Positions 1 to 9,414 of a DNA stretch of 64,000 bases are shown here, piece after piece. The stretch is from NCBI GenBank assembly GCA_021325235.1, contig JAJPHN010000015.1, positions 62,001 to 126,000 on the forward strand, read 5' to 3'. Numbering within the stretch: the first letter of the stretch is position 1; every line of letters begins with the position of its first letter. This DNA is from Terriglobia bacterium (GTDB lineage Bacteria > Acidobacteriota > Terriglobia > Bryobacterales > Bryobacteraceae). The notes under the pieces were generated by a model. That model saw only the letters and a program-made list of their open reading frames with translations, was not told the origin of the DNA and made no database searches. The translations under genes were made by a program, and so were the position numbers.

Positions 1-1
1 G

Positions 2-1243
2 CGGGTAGATCCAAATCACGACCTTCGAGCGAACGGCGCGCGCGGCGTCGTTGGAACGGGCCGGCTGCGATATGCATTTGTAACTGCTCAGATCGCTTTC
101 TCGATGGTGTTACTGGTCTCTGCGGGCCTTCTTCTGCGCAGCTTTTCGGAAACGGTAACCCTGGATCTAGGCTTCAAACCTGGAAGGTTATTGGTAGCGC
201 ATATTAGCACGCCTTCGGGAGACGCGCGACAAGCAACGGACAAAATTTTCAAGCCGCTGCTTGAACAACTGTCCGAAGACCGGCGTTACCAATCTGTGGC
301 ACTGGCCCATGGACTGCCAGCTCAGCCGGAGAGTCGCTCGACGGCTGAATACATTGTCGAGGGGCAGACGCTGAATGACATGACCAACAGCGCGCCCCAA
401 GCCGGTGATAGCGTTGTTTCGGGATCGTACTTTTCCACACTTGGCATTCCACTGCTTGCTGGGCGGGTCTTTTCCGAGCACGATAATGCAAGCTCGAACC
501 CGGTGGTGATAGTGAATCGAGCTTTCGTTAAGCGATCGTACCCAACCGGAAACCCGATCGGCAGAACGGTTCGTGCTGGGTTTGATCTTCTATCCATGAA
601 TAAATGGGCCACGATTGTCGGCGTCGTTGCCGATGCTCACATGGATGGTCCGACGCAGACGTCAATACCGGAAATTTACTTCCCGTTCCTTCAACACCCG
701 CGTCAGGAATTGGATCTGATCGTCCGCGACGATGGACAAAACTCGGTGGAGGACGCGTCGTTCTTGCGTTCAACTATTCGGGGCTTTAATAGTGAGGTTG
801 CGGTGAAGATTACGACGATGGAAAATCACTTGGACGAAGTGGTCTCGACACCGCGCTTCAGCAGTATCATGACTGCAGCGTTTGCTGGATTGGCGATTTT
901 GCTGGCCAGCATCGGTATATATGGCGTCATCAGTTATTCCGTTTCGCGGCGAACAGCTGAAATCGGAGTGAGGATGGCCTTGGGTGCGGACCGCTGGGAG
1001 ATTGTGCACATGGTGTTGCGAGAAGCTCTAAGCCTTTGTGGGATTGGGCTCGTCATAGGGTTGGGAGGGGCGGTAATCGCAGCCCGTCTGCTTCAATCGC
1101 AACTGTTTCACGTCTCAGCCGCAGACCCGTCTATTTACATCGCCGTCCTTGTGACGCTTGCAGCAGTCGCTCTCGTAGCCGGTTGTGCTCCGGCGTTGCG
1201 TGCATCTGCTGTAGATCCCTCGGAAGCTCTACGACAAGAATAG
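2..1243 (+). CDS. ADOP-type ABC permease, C-terminal part (5' end outside window)
   Basis: The frame is open from the first bases, so the gene starts upstream and only about 413 C-terminal residues are present. One membrane segment near the start is followed by a MacB-like extracytoplasmic domain and then by three hydrophobic segments of the FtsX fold. The protein closes with the family signature VDPSEALRQE. These permeases carry no ATPase domain and must borrow one or act without it; their substrates are not known. The match to the other permeases in this window, in segment order and C-terminal signature, is clear. No frameshift is visible in the part seen. Confidence 0.9.
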   Translation, partial: RVDPNHDLRANGARGVVGTGRLRYAFVTAQIAFSMVLLVSAGLLLRSFSETVTLDLGFKPGRLLVAHISTPSGDARQATDKIFKPLLEQLSEDRRYQSVALAHGLPAQPESRSTAEYIVEGQTLNDMTNSAPQAGDSVVSGSYFSTLGIPLLAGRVFSEHDNASSNPVVIVNRAFVKRSYPTGNPIGRTVRAGFDLLSMNKWATIVGVVADAHMDGPTQTSIPEIYFPFLQHPRQELDLIVRDDGQNSVEDASFLRSTIRGFNSEVAVKITTMENHLDEVVSTPRFSSIMTAAFAGLAILLASIGIYGVISYSVSRRTAEIGVRMALGADRWEIVHMVLREALSLCGIGLVIGLGGAVIAARLLQSQLFHVSAADPSIYIAVLVTLAAVALVAGCAPALRASAVDPSEALRQE

Positions 1244-1303
1244 GCTGAATCGGGAGTCCCTTTTACAGTGGTTTTGGTAAGTTGCATAAACGTTTAGGCA
1301 AAG

Positions 1304-1774
1304 GTGATCTTGATGGCTCCTTCCTGTATCCGGAAACTGGATCATCTTCCGACAGAGAAACCGAACCCGCTGGCGATTCTAAGCATGGCCCTGAAATTCG
1401 CCGGGCGAGATCCCTCCGTAATTCTTGTCTCAGAAGGTCTGGGCAAACAGAAGTGGCACGGCCGCATTGTGATCCTGACCAATGAGCACACGGTCAGCGC
1501 CGGTGAGATGGTTTGCGCGTTCGCCTGCGAAAACAATCTTGCGAAGATTGTCGGTACCGAAACGGCAGGACGGCTGATTCCCGGCTCCGGCTTCAAGGTC
1601 GGCCACGGACAGATGGTAATCATGCCGAAGGCCGCGTATATCACCTGGGGCGGGCAGAGATTCGAAGGTCGTAGCATTCAGCCGGATGTGTTTGTGCCGT
1701 GGTCGCTGGAAGCATACGCCGCAGGGCGGGATAATCAACTTGAGCGCGCGATGGGAGTGGTAAGTGAAGTCTGA
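1304..1774 (+). pseudogene. S41 (C-terminal processing) peptidase, C-terminal fragment
   Basis: The 156-residue frame matches the back half of an S41 serine peptidase. It has the nucleophile region TVSAGEM, then a GTETAGR stretch and the closing IQPDVFVPW typical of tail-specific proteases. Normal members are 350-500 residues with a signal peptide and PDZ domain, all missing here. The only start is a GTG with no clear ribosome site, and the first 35 residues look unrelated. It lies 60 bases after an ADOP gene on the same strand. Best read as a truncated remnant; a short expressed protein is less likely. Confidence 0.7.
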
Positions 1775-2132
1775 GAGTCCTCGTCAAGCTGGATTCGCGC
1801 GGCCGAACCCGGCCTTGAAGAGGCTTGCACAAAGCTGTTGCTGAACGATTTCGTTCTGCAATACAGTTCTGCAATGCGGAAATCGAGGAAAACGCGATTA
1901 ACACTGTCGTTCTTGCACACATCCCTGGTTTGCGCAACCACGATTGACCAAGATCACCCTGATCTTGTTTCGGAAATCTCATGGGCCCGGGGCAGACCAA
2001 AAGAACAAGCAAAAGAATCAAGAGCCGCAGGGCCCGCTCAACTCGTCGAGCGCTCGATCGAACATTTCTCTTCTTAATTCAATGCATCTCAGAAAAGAGG
2101 ACTGTCGAGTCATCCGAACGCAGGCCCTGAAC
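1775..2132. other. intergenic stretch with no recognisable gene
   Basis: Several short open frames occur on both strands, but none has a ribosome site, a recognisable domain or coding-like composition. I see no strong hairpin or repeat here. Confidence 0.5.
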
Positions 2133-2740
2133 CTAATTCACAACTTGACGCGTGCGGTCGCCCGGAATGATATCCAGGATGCGAATAGCATCAAGACTGT
2201 GTTTCCAGTGAATTAACAGAAACGGGGTTGCACGACCGCTGAAATAGAGATCTTGACGGAAGTAACACCAAGGACCACACGGCTCCGCTTCCGATCTAGG
2301 ATCATTCCCGACATTCGCCTCATACCCAAACGCTTGGATATCGGTCACGACACCTTCTTGGACTTCCATAGTTCGATCGAATGGCTCGCGATACCCAAGG
2401 CGCTCATCGAAATCAATCGTGCGAACGTGCTCGCGCAAAGCAATGATGCCTGAGTGCGACGAGCGCGATCGAACAAAATAATGCACCAGAGCGATAGCGC
2501 CTATGAACGCCGAAGACAGTTTTGGTTTGTCTTGCCCGCCGAAGATAGGCAGAACCGCCGGCCGGTTGTGTCGTCAATAAACCAGAACCCGCGGCTTGCA
2601 TAACGATCGTGAAATTCGGCCACCATTTTGATATCCGCCTCAGGGGTCACAAACCGATTAGTTTGCGTTCCGCTTGAGATCAAGCAATTTCGTGAAAGTA
2701 ACCATCCTGTCGCGCCTCTGAGAAAGGCCCTACGTCTCAC
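2133..2740 (-). pseudogene. frameshifted hypothetical gene with basic N-terminus and one membrane segment
   Basis: Two frames on the minus strand join into one plausible protein of about 200 residues. The first (GTG at 2740) begins MRRRAFLRGATGW, a basic leader that resembles an export signal. It reads well as far as FIDDTTG near 2560. Coding then continues in another frame with PAVLPIFGGQ, a hydrophobic stretch (AFIGAIALVHYFV) and a polar C-terminal domain that ends IIPGDRTRQVVN. The crossover is near 2555-2565. The gene starts 5 bases after the stop of the ADOP permease on the same strand and is probably co-transcribed with it. I do not recognise the family. Confidence 0.45.
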
Positions 2741-2745
2741 AGCAA

Positions 2746-5412
2746 TTACTCACTCCTTAGCGCAATTGCTGGATCAACGCGTGAAGCCTGCCATGCGGGA
2801 ATATAGCAGGCCAGCATTGCAACAGCCGCGAGCAGCGCTGGAACCGTCAGTAGCGTACGCGGGTCAATTGCCCTTACGCCATAAAGTTCGCTCGCCATAA
2901 GCGGGCTGCACGCCAATGAAGCTGCAAAACCGATTACGATGCCTACCGCGACTGGGCGCATACCCTGCCTGAGCACGAGGCCAATGATTCGCCCGCGAGT
3001 GGCTCCCAATGCGACGCGAACTCCGATATCTGGCCGCTGTCTTGCGACAAAATAGGACACGACACCGTATATTCCAGCCGCGGTCAGAACTAATCCGCAA
3101 ACGCCCAACGCGCTCATCAAAAGACCGTACATGCGGGCGGCCGAAATCGACTGGGCCACGCGGTCGCCCATACTTCTCAAGTCGCTCACCGGAAGCTCGG
3201 GGTCAACAGAGTGAACCGCAGCGTCGATTGCGGCAGCAGAGGAAATTCCATGATGGACACGCGCGATGACATACATCGAGTTTTCAACCCAATGCCACGG
3301 ATTGACAGATACTTGCAGAAAGGGCACATACAGTACCGATGGCCGAGGTACCATCATGCCGTTGTCGTGTACATCGTCGGCAACGCCGATGACTTCCCAG
3401 AGCGGCCCTTCACCTTCAAGTTCCGGCAATCGTAACGTCTGGCCAATTGGGTTGTGCACCGGCCAGAGCTTACGAGCAAGACTTTCACTTACAATTACGA
3501 CTTGCCGATTGCCGCTGCGATCTCGGGGTGTGAAGTTGCGTCCCGATAAAAGCCGGATGCGCAGCGCGGCAAAATAGCCCGCGCTGATATAGTGCAACTC
3601 CGTGCTCAGGTCCTCCTTTAGAGGAGGCGTGACCTCTTGCCGCCGCAGGACAAGCCCTGCACCACTGATTCCTAGCGGAACCTTTGATGCAATAGCAGCG
3701 GATACGACTCCTGGTTGCGATGCAAGCGTGTCCAAAATTTGGTTATATGTACGTGCTATGGCCGCAGCATCGTGATACGTGGTCGAAGGCAATGCCGTAC
3801 GTGCGACCATCACGTCTTCAGCAACGAAGCCTGGATCGACATGTGTGGCCGCAAGCGCGCTGCGGATGAGCAAACCGGCCGCTGTCAGCAGGGTGAGCGC
3901 CAAGGCGACTTGAGCTCCGATGTAGATGCCACGCGCCCGATCCTGAAACGAACCCACTAAACCGCGTCCGGCCTGACGAAGAACGGTCTGAAGATCGACC
4001 CGTGCGCTCTGTAATGCTGGCACAAGGCCACAAAGCACGGTTGTTATCGCTGCGACACAGAACGCAACTACGAGGACCGGCATATTGATTGATGCCTCGC
4101 TCATACGCGGCACCCCTGCGGCACCGAGTACACGAATCGTTCGCAATACAGCCTGCGCCAGAACAAGACCGAACACGGCGGCTCCAACGGCAAGTAGGAA
4201 GGTTTCGGATAACAGTTGCCGGACCAATCGGCTTCGGGTCGCGCCGAGAGCAGCGCGTACGGTCAGCTCCTGATGACGGCGTGTCGATTGCGCCAGGATC
4301 AAATTTGCAACATTCGCACAAGCGATGAATAGAACGAAGGTGACGGCCCCAAGCAAAAGCCAGAGTTGCTGGCGATAGTCGCCGACAAGGCCGGCCGTAT
4401 AATCCTGCACGCGAATTCCGCGACCGTGATTCATCTCGGGATAACGCGTTTGCAGATTGCGGGCGAGCACGTTCATTTCCGCCTGTGCCTGGGCGCGTGT
4501 CACATGCGGGCGAAGACGCGCCACCACTGACAATACGCCGCCCATCCAGTTCATCTCTTGACCGCTCAATGCTAACGGAATCCACAATTCTTGCTTGTCA
4601 GGTAGCAAGTCGAGGCTCGCGGGCATGACGCCGATCACCGTATACGATTCACGGTTAAGGCGAACGACGCTACCGACGACTGAACGATCTGAAGCGAAGT
4701 GTTCGCGCCAGAAACGATGGCTCAAGACAGTAAGGTGAAATCTCGCGGGCCAGTCTTCATCTGAGGTGAACATACGTCCAACAATTGGCGACACACCAAA
4801 GCACTTGAAGAAGTCGGCAGATACAAAGCCGACCGGCACTTGTACAGGAGTAGAACCAGCATCTGCCAGTGTCATTGTGCTGTTCTGGACTGCTGCCATG
4901 TCAACGAATGACCGGCTCTCGCGCTTCCACGCGTCGAAGTTACGTGGTGTGACAACGTCATCCCGTCCATCACGTGTCGTCCAGAGCATTACGAGCCGAT
5001 CAGGTTGCGGAAACGGCAATGGATGTAAAACGACAGCGTAAAGTACACTGAATACGGCCGTCACTGAGCCGATTCCTACCGCTAGCGCCGCAATGGCCAT
5101 GAGGTTGGTGCCCCAGTAGCGCCGCAGATAGCGCGTTCCATAATGAATGTCCTGCCACCAGCCCTGCCAAAATTCAATTTTTTCTTGCCGCCTCTCCTGG
5201 ACTTTGTCCCAAGATTCACAACAGACTCGCACGCTGGCGACATCTCCGAATTGCCGTTTAGCCTCCTCGTGTGCCGCATCTGGGGTCCAGCCCGCCGCGA
5301 TTAGCTCTTGCTCCTTAGATTCGAGGTGAAATTGGATTTCATCCTCTACGTCTGCCGCAGTATCCGGTCCAAACAATCGTAAATAACGCCGCCACATCGG
5401 GGTTCGTGCCAT
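2746..5412 (-). CDS. ADOP-type ABC permease (MacB/FtsX fold)
   Basis: An 888-residue inner-membrane protein. A soluble N-terminal ADOP domain (about residues 1-90, with EDEIQFHLE and AKRQFGD) is followed by a first membrane helix near 103-128. A MacB-like periplasmic domain, a membrane cluster, a second periplasmic domain and a final three-helix FtsX unit come next, and the protein ends VDPAIALRSE. No Walker motifs are present. I take the ATG at 5412 (MARTPMW): it overlaps the TGA of the upstream padR gene by one base, which implies translational coupling, whereas the ATG at 5427 lies inside padR. By family analogy it belongs to an export or efflux-type system; the substrate is unknown. Confidence 0.93.
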   Translation of the reverse strand: MARTPMWRRYLRLFGPDTAADVEDEIQFHLESKEQELIAAGWTPDAAHEEAKRQFGDVASVRVCCESWDKVQERRQEKIEFWQGWWQDIHYGTRYLRRYWGTNLMAIAALAVGIGSVTAVFSVLYAVVLHPLPFPQPDRLVMLWTTRDGRDDVVTPRNFDAWKRESRSFVDMAAVQNSTMTLADAGSTPVQVPVGFVSADFFKCFGVSPIVGRMFTSDEDWPARFHLTVLSHRFWREHFASDRSVVGSVVRLNRESYTVIGVMPASLDLLPDKQELWIPLALSGQEMNWMGGVLSVVARLRPHVTRAQAQAEMNVLARNLQTRYPEMNHGRGIRVQDYTAGLVGDYRQQLWLLLGAVTFVLFIACANVANLILAQSTRRHQELTVRAALGATRSRLVRQLLSETFLLAVGAAVFGLVLAQAVLRTIRVLGAAGVPRMSEASINMPVLVVAFCVAAITTVLCGLVPALQSARVDLQTVLRQAGRGLVGSFQDRARGIYIGAQVALALTLLTAAGLLIRSALAATHVDPGFVAEDVMVARTALPSTTYHDAAAIARTYNQILDTLASQPGVVSAAIASKVPLGISGAGLVLRRQEVTPPLKEDLSTELHYISAGYFAALRIRLLSGRNFTPRDRSGNRQVVIVSESLARKLWPVHNPIGQTLRLPELEGEGPLWEVIGVADDVHDNGMMVPRPSVLYVPFLQVSVNPWHWVENSMYVIARVHHGISSAAAIDAAVHSVDPELPVSDLRSMGDRVAQSISAARMYGLLMSALGVCGLVLTAAGIYGVVSYFVARQRPDIGVRVALGATRGRIIGLVLRQGMRPVAVGIVIGFAASLACSPLMASELYGVRAIDPRTLLTVPALLAAVAMLACYIPAWQASRVDPAIALRSE

Positions 5413-5771
5413 CAGGATTCCTTCCAAGCGGGTGGGTGCGTTGCACCCAGAATTTTGGCAACCGCCTCGGCATAGCTTTCCCAGTTCCGCGTTTCGGCTC
5501 GCAAATGCCGCCGCCCTTCCGGTGTTAGCGAGTAGTACTTGGCCCGGCGGTTGTTCTCAGATAATCCCCATTCCGCTTCGATCCAGCCCTTCGCCTCCAT
5601 GCGATGTAAGGCCGGGTAGAGCGTTCCTTCTTCTACCAACAGCACTTGATCCGTTTGGCTGCGGATCGAATTCGTTATCGCGTAGCCATGAAGCGGCCCC
5701 CACGTCAAGCTCTTCAGGATGAGGAGGTCAAGAGTACCTCGGAAAAGATCGAGTGCAGGCGATTTGTCCAC
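5412..5771 (-). CDS. PadR-family transcriptional repressor
   Basis: A 119-residue winged-helix protein with the PadR hallmarks: FRGTLDLLILKSL, GPLHGYAI, EEGTLYPALHRMEAKGWI and KYYSLTPEGRRHL. PadR proteins are dimeric repressors whose recognition helix lies in the first 80 residues. The start is GTG at 5771. The gene overlaps the start of the downstream permease, and such pairs are normally autoregulated. A cluster of CCTATGG repeats lies directly upstream (5774-5820) and may be its operator. The ligand is unknown. Confidence 0.93.
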   Translation of the reverse strand: MDKSPALDLFRGTLDLLILKSLTWGPLHGYAITNSIRSQTDQVLLVEEGTLYPALHRMEAKGWIEAEWGLSENNRRAKYYSLTPEGRRHLRAETRNWESYAEAVAKILGATHPPAWKES

Positions 5772-5773
5772 AG

Positions 5774-5820
5774 TTCCCTATGGTTCCTATGGGGAGTGTG
5801 TCATAAATTCCCCTATGGTT
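5774..5820. promoter_or_regulatory. CCTATGG repeat cluster upstream of padR
   Basis: On the plus strand the heptamer CCTATGG occurs three times in 47 bases. Two of the copies sit in the longer context TTCCCTATGGTT (5774-5785) and TTCCCCTATGGTT (5808-5820). The cluster is within 50 bases upstream of the PadR start on the minus strand, the usual place for a PadR operator. Function is inferred from position only. Confidence 0.35.
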
Positions 5821-5884
5821 GCAAGGGGGGTCGTCGTATTGATCTCTTTGCGGGGAGCTCGCCGGGGGCCGAAGCGTTTTGTTC

Positions 5885-6539
5885 TCAGCTCGTTACAGCC
5901 AGTAATCCGAAGCCCCGCAACCCGTCGGCAATGAACTGAACGGCGATCGCGGTCAAAATCATTCCCATGATGCGCGTGAGGATATGTATGCTGGTTTCGC
6001 TCAGGAACCGCCTCACCTGCTCCGCCCCGGCCAGAGCCACATAAGAAACGGTTGCGGTTAACCGCGATCGCAATGAACAAGATGGCGCTATGCCACCAAC
6101 CTCTTGATTGGCCGATCAAAACCATCACGTTCGAAATCGCGCCGGGACCGGCGAGCATCGGTATTCCGAGCGGAACAATTCCGACGTCTGGCTTCGCTGC
6201 GCTTTCTACGGCTTCGCCGGGAACCTCTTTTGTGCCGGAGCGCCGTGCCTGCACCATATCGAGGCCGATGAGCAGCAAAATGATGCCACCGGCGATTTGA
6301 AAAGAGGGAAGAGAGATTCCGTACAAACGAAAGATCAAGCTACCCGCCGAGGCAAATCCATTCAAAACCAGGAAGCACGTCAGTGTCGCACGCCGGGCCA
6401 TCCGTTTCCGATGTTTCGTATCGTGACCCGCCGTCATAGCGAGGAATACGGGCACGGTTGCGAGCGGATCAACCAGAAAGAAAACCGACGTAAGGGCGAT
6501 TAACAGCGGCTCGACGAGCGCATGCAGTTCACCGTTCAT
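5885..6539 (-). pseudogene. MarC-family membrane protein, frameshifted
   Basis: From ATG at 6539 the frame reads as a MarC/UPF0056 integral membrane protein: FFLVDPLATVPVFLAMT near the start, an RLYGISLPSFQIAGG helix, then PLGIPMLAGPGAISNVM. After about 158 residues (near 6065) the family match moves to another frame, which supplies FLSETSIHILTRIMGMILTA and the end IADGLRGFGLLAVTS, stopping at 5885. Together the two frames give the expected length of about 215 residues with six membrane helices. A single indel explains the break: either real inactivation or a sequence error. The role of the family is unclear (proposed NAAT transporters). Confidence 0.8.
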
Positions 6540-6551
6540 TTGTTCAAGGTT

Positions 6552-7089
6552 CTAAACAGGGTTCGCGAGCGTTGGCATTTCACCACCTTTCACCCACAGC
6601 TCCCCATTCTCGGTTTTGTAATCGTATTGGAAGAGACCACGAGGAGGAGGACCCGACGCACGCGAGCCATCTTCGTAATACACGCCTCCATGACACGGAC
6701 AAAGAAACAGGCCGGATTGCTGGAACCAACGAACGGGACAACCCAGGTGCGTGCAGTTGATTGCAAATACCTGGAACTCAGAGCCCTGAATGTGGCGAAC
6801 CAAGCAGGGATGTTGGCGGTGTCTCCGTCCCACGGCCGGGTAAACGGATTTCGATACACAGCCAGCCTGGTCTGGCCTTCCGGAAAGCTTTCGAGTGGCC
6901 CGAGCGAAATCCACTGGCGCGGATCTTTTCTTTCAACGAAACTTGAGAACACGAACCCACGATCGGGATTGCGAACAATAACCCAGCCACAGCATCCGCG
7001 ATCAAACCTACTTTGAACAACCAATCACGACGACTGGGCGCTTTGGCTGTCGTGGATTCGAACCGAGTGACCTCCGTGCTCTGCGACAT
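6552..7089 (-). pseudogene. Rieske [2Fe-2S] protein, two frameshifts
   Basis: Three consecutive frames reconstruct one Rieske protein. An N-terminus with a membrane anchor (SRRDWLFKVGLIADAVAG, from 7089) is followed by a middle part (DPRQWISLGPLESFPEGQT). The cluster-binding domain carries CTHLGC and CPCHGG and ends GEMPTLANPV at 6552. The crossings lie near 6950 and 6800. The intact protein would be anchored in the membrane with its cluster outside, as in the QcrA/PetA subunit of a bc-type complex. No cytochrome b gene is adjacent. A second, more decayed copy lies at 8475-8748. Confidence 0.82.
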
Positions 7090-7113
7090 ACATGAAGGTT
7101 GTGAACACCCGCG

Positions 7114-7686
7114 TTATTTCTGGACATTGCCGGCCACAATCAAATTGTTTGTTACCGAAAAAACGTTCGGAACCGCATTAGCGCGCACCCCGATCAGGTT
7201 TTTGTCGAACTCGCTGGCGACGATGCCCTCCAGGGTGACATGGCCGTTCTTAACCAGGATGTGTATCGGGGGAAGCGCCTGATGTCCATAGCGATCTCCA
7301 ATCTGAGGATCTCCATAAATGGCGCGGAATTCCGCTCTGCGGATCTGCGAATCCATGGGCGATAACGGCAGCACTTCAATGTTATTGATTACCTGGCTGA
7401 CTCCCTCGATCCGCTTCACTACGTTTTCAGCGTCAGATTTTAGGACTGGATTCGTGACTGCTCCCATGAGAGTCACCGTACTGCCGTCGACGCGGAACGC
7501 CAGATCGTCAAAGATCGTGTAATACGGCAGCATGAGCAGTTCGTGCCGGACCTGTTGCGCAATTCGACTTTCACCTGGCGCACCGCGGACAAAAGCGTCA
7601 TTGTGATTGTCTTTCTGGGCTACGGCGAATCCATAGCAGGCGCTGAGCAATACGAGAACCGCTACCATTCGAACTCTTTTGGGCAT
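7114..7686 (-). CDS. periplasmic protein with two BON domains
   Basis: A 190-residue protein with an N-terminal signal peptide (MPKRVRMVAVLVLLSACYG, cleavage near FAVAQ). The first BON repeat is VDGSTVTLMGAVTNP to VINNIEVLP; the second is KNGHVTLEGIV to VTNNLIVAG. BON domains occur in OsmY-like envelope proteins and are thought to bind phospholipid. I choose ATG 7686 because a GGAG lies six bases upstream; the GTG at 7698 is less well placed. The same architecture, including FRAIYGDPQ between the domains, recurs at 11400-11939 and 11982-12569, so the three are paralogues within one stress block. Confidence 0.85.
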   Translation of the reverse strand: MPKRVRMVAVLVLLSACYGFAVAQKDNHNDAFVRGAPGESRIAQQVRHELLMLPYYTIFDDLAFRVDGSTVTLMGAVTNPVLKSDAENVVKRIEGVSQVINNIEVLPLSPMDSQIRRAEFRAIYGDPQIGDRYGHQALPPIHILVKNGHVTLEGIVASEFDKNLIGVRANAVPNVFSVTNNLIVAGNVQK

Positions 7687-7736
7687 ACATTTCTCCACTC
7701 CTTTGGAAGAACGCCAGAGGCCTTCGCGTATTCCTG

Positions 7737-8396
7737 TTACCAGCGGATCCCCACGCTGATGGGAACGACCGTTGTGTTACTAGCGGATGTGAACCCGTGG
7801 ATGTAACGCGATTCTATATACATATGCAATTTGGTCCTCGGCAGCGGGAAGTTTAGACCGCCTCCCACGTCGTACGCGCCTGCATTGGACGAGATTGACC
7901 CGAGCACCTGATTGACGGGCACGAGCGCTGGTCCGACATAACCCCACCACGGGGCAAATACAAATGTCTGAGCCAACGTGGGCTGCGTGAACTCAACGGT
8001 TCGCCGCAGGTACCCGCCGCCGGCGAGCAGGTACGCATTGACTCCATGTCCGACCGGTAAGTGAATCGTTGGGTCCACCGTAAAGCTGGATACGTGCGCG
8101 AACCCATTCGGTTCGCTTAATGTGCTCAGCTCGCTACCGGTCATGCCCAACCAGTTAAACATGTAGTTGCCAGTCACACCAAAATACTGATTGAAGTTGA
8201 ATCCCGCTCCAGCCTGAACATTTCCGCCGTGGTCCAATTTCCCGGCGTCGTAGCCTGTGATGGCTGTGAATCCACCGCCTACGTTAAACGTGAATCCGTG
8301 AGACTCCGGGTCTGTTTGGGCAAGAGCGGAAGTCGCACACACCAAGCTCAATAACCCACACACGATTGCGTGGCGCAAGAAAGTAGCTTTCCTCAT
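7737..8396 (-). CDS. outer-membrane beta-barrel protein (OmpA/OmpW-like fold)
   Basis: A 219-residue protein with a signal peptide ending ATSALAQ. After it come alternating hydrophobic and polar strands rich in glycine and aromatics (FTFNVGGGFTAITG, YLLAGGGYLRRTVEF, AYDVGGGLNFPLP). It ends in IRW, the C-terminal aromatic expected of an outer-membrane barrel. The strand pattern fits a small eight-stranded barrel. The start is the ATG at 8396, with GAGG six bases upstream. It is read in the same direction as the BON gene that follows. A specific function cannot be given. Confidence 0.75.
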   Translation of the reverse strand: MRKATFLRHAIVCGLLSLVCATSALAQTDPESHGFTFNVGGGFTAITGYDAGKLDHGGNVQAGAGFNFNQYFGVTGNYMFNWLGMTGSELSTLSEPNGFAHVSSFTVDPTIHLPVGHGVNAYLLAGGGYLRRTVEFTQPTLAQTFVFAPWWGYVGPALVPVNQVLGSISSNAGAYDVGGGLNFPLPRTKLHMYIESRYIHGFTSASNTTVVPISVGIRW

Positions 8397-8474
8397 CACA
8401 CACCTCGTAAGTTCTTTACAGTTTGTAACTTGTCACTATCGTGCGAAGTAAGTTTGCACTTACATCTTCACCCA

Positions 8475-8748
8475 CTAGACGTCTTTTCGAGTTCCTTGGT
8501 TAGCTAGGGTTGGCATTTCACCACTCGTGATCCACAGCTCTCCGGCTTCCACCTTGTAGTCGTACTCGAAAAGGCCACGAGGAGGAGGACCCGATGCGCA
8601 AGACCCATCCTCGTAATACATGCCTCCATGACAAGGACACAGAAATAATCCAGATTGCTAAAACCGCCGCACCGGACAGCCAATCGCGAGGCGTGGGTTC
8701 TTTGTTGGTAGCGGGTTCTTGTAAGCTCGCTGGATTGCCTTCAGACAT
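8475..8748 (-). pseudogene. second Rieske protein, internally deleted remnant
   Basis: The first residues from 8748 (MSEGNPASLQEPATNKE, then PTPRDWL) resemble the N-terminus of the Rieske gene at 6552-7089. The sequence then jumps straight to the cluster domain in another frame: an in-frame TAG, QSGLFLCPCHGGMYYEDG, and the end SGEMPTLAN. The whole middle, including the first Cys-His box and the membrane anchor, is missing. The base-level match to 6590-6730 is obvious. It cannot make a functional Rieske protein. Confidence 0.75.
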
Positions 8749-8840
8749 GACGTGCCTGTACGCTCGGTGAATATGCCGCCGCCGCGCGGGACTTTTAAAT
8801 TCCCTGCGCGGCCAGCCGCATTCCTGCATCCCGTCCTGGG

Positions 8841-9398
8841 TTACTTCGATTCAATCGGGATTTGGCGTCGGTTGCTCTTCTGCTCAGGCACGGGTAAAGT
8901 AATTTCGAGCACGCCATTATTGAACTGAGCTTTTGCTTGCTCAGTATTGGCGCCCTCCGGCAACGGAATGGCCCGATAGAATTGGCCGTAACTCCGCTCG
9001 GAGCGATAGAGGCCTTTCTTTTTCTCCTCGTGCTCGTACTTCCGCTCGCCCTGGATAACCAGTTGGTCCTCGGTAACCTCCACGCGCACATCCTCCGGCT
9101 TCAGTCCGGGCAACTCGGCGTGGACTTTGAGCTGGCCATCGCTCTCTGAGACCTCGATCGCGGGCGACCAGAAGCTCTCGCCCCCAGTTTCCCGGTTAAA
9201 GAACCGCCCAAACGTGCGATCCATTTCCTCGCTGAAGCGGCGCATCACTGAAAACGGATTCGAGAAGAACTCAGAAGGGCTCAACCAGGAGGACGGTTCC
9301 CATACTCCTAGACGGGAGAGTTCTCCTTCGCTCCGTTTGGTCACAGCTTTTTCATCACTCTTTTTCTCTTCAGCTTTCTTGACAGCTACGTCAGCCAT
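8841..9398 (-). CDS. Hsp20 / alpha-crystallin small heat-shock protein
   Basis: A 185-residue cytoplasmic holdase. A charged N-terminal tail leads into an amphipathic region (PFSVMRRFSEEMDRTFGRFF). The alpha-crystallin domain follows with SDGQLKVHAELPGLKPEDV and the signature GVLEITLPVP, and a C-terminal IPIE motif mediates oligomer assembly. The start is ATG 9398, preceded by AAGGAGG at six bases; longer frames reach back into ftsH. The gene lies 16 bases downstream of ftsH on the same strand, so a shared transcript is likely: a chaperone that holds unfolded proteins next to the protease that removes them. Confidence 0.95.
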   Translation of the reverse strand: MADVAVKKAEEKKSDEKAVTKRSEGELSRLGVWEPSSWLSPSEFFSNPFSVMRRFSEEMDRTFGRFFNRETGGESFWSPAIEVSESDGQLKVHAELPGLKPEDVRVEVTEDQLVIQGERKYEHEEKKKGLYRSERSYGQFYRAIPLPEGANTEQAKAQFNNGVLEITLPVPEQKSNRRQIPIESK

Positions 9399-9414
9399 AA
9401 ATACCTCCTTGGTG

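Noticed and set aside
3818-4585. 255-codon open frame antisense-strand shadow within the ADOP gene 2746-5412
   Set aside because: Arg/Ser-rich composition and complete overlap with a clear family member show it is a shadow frame.
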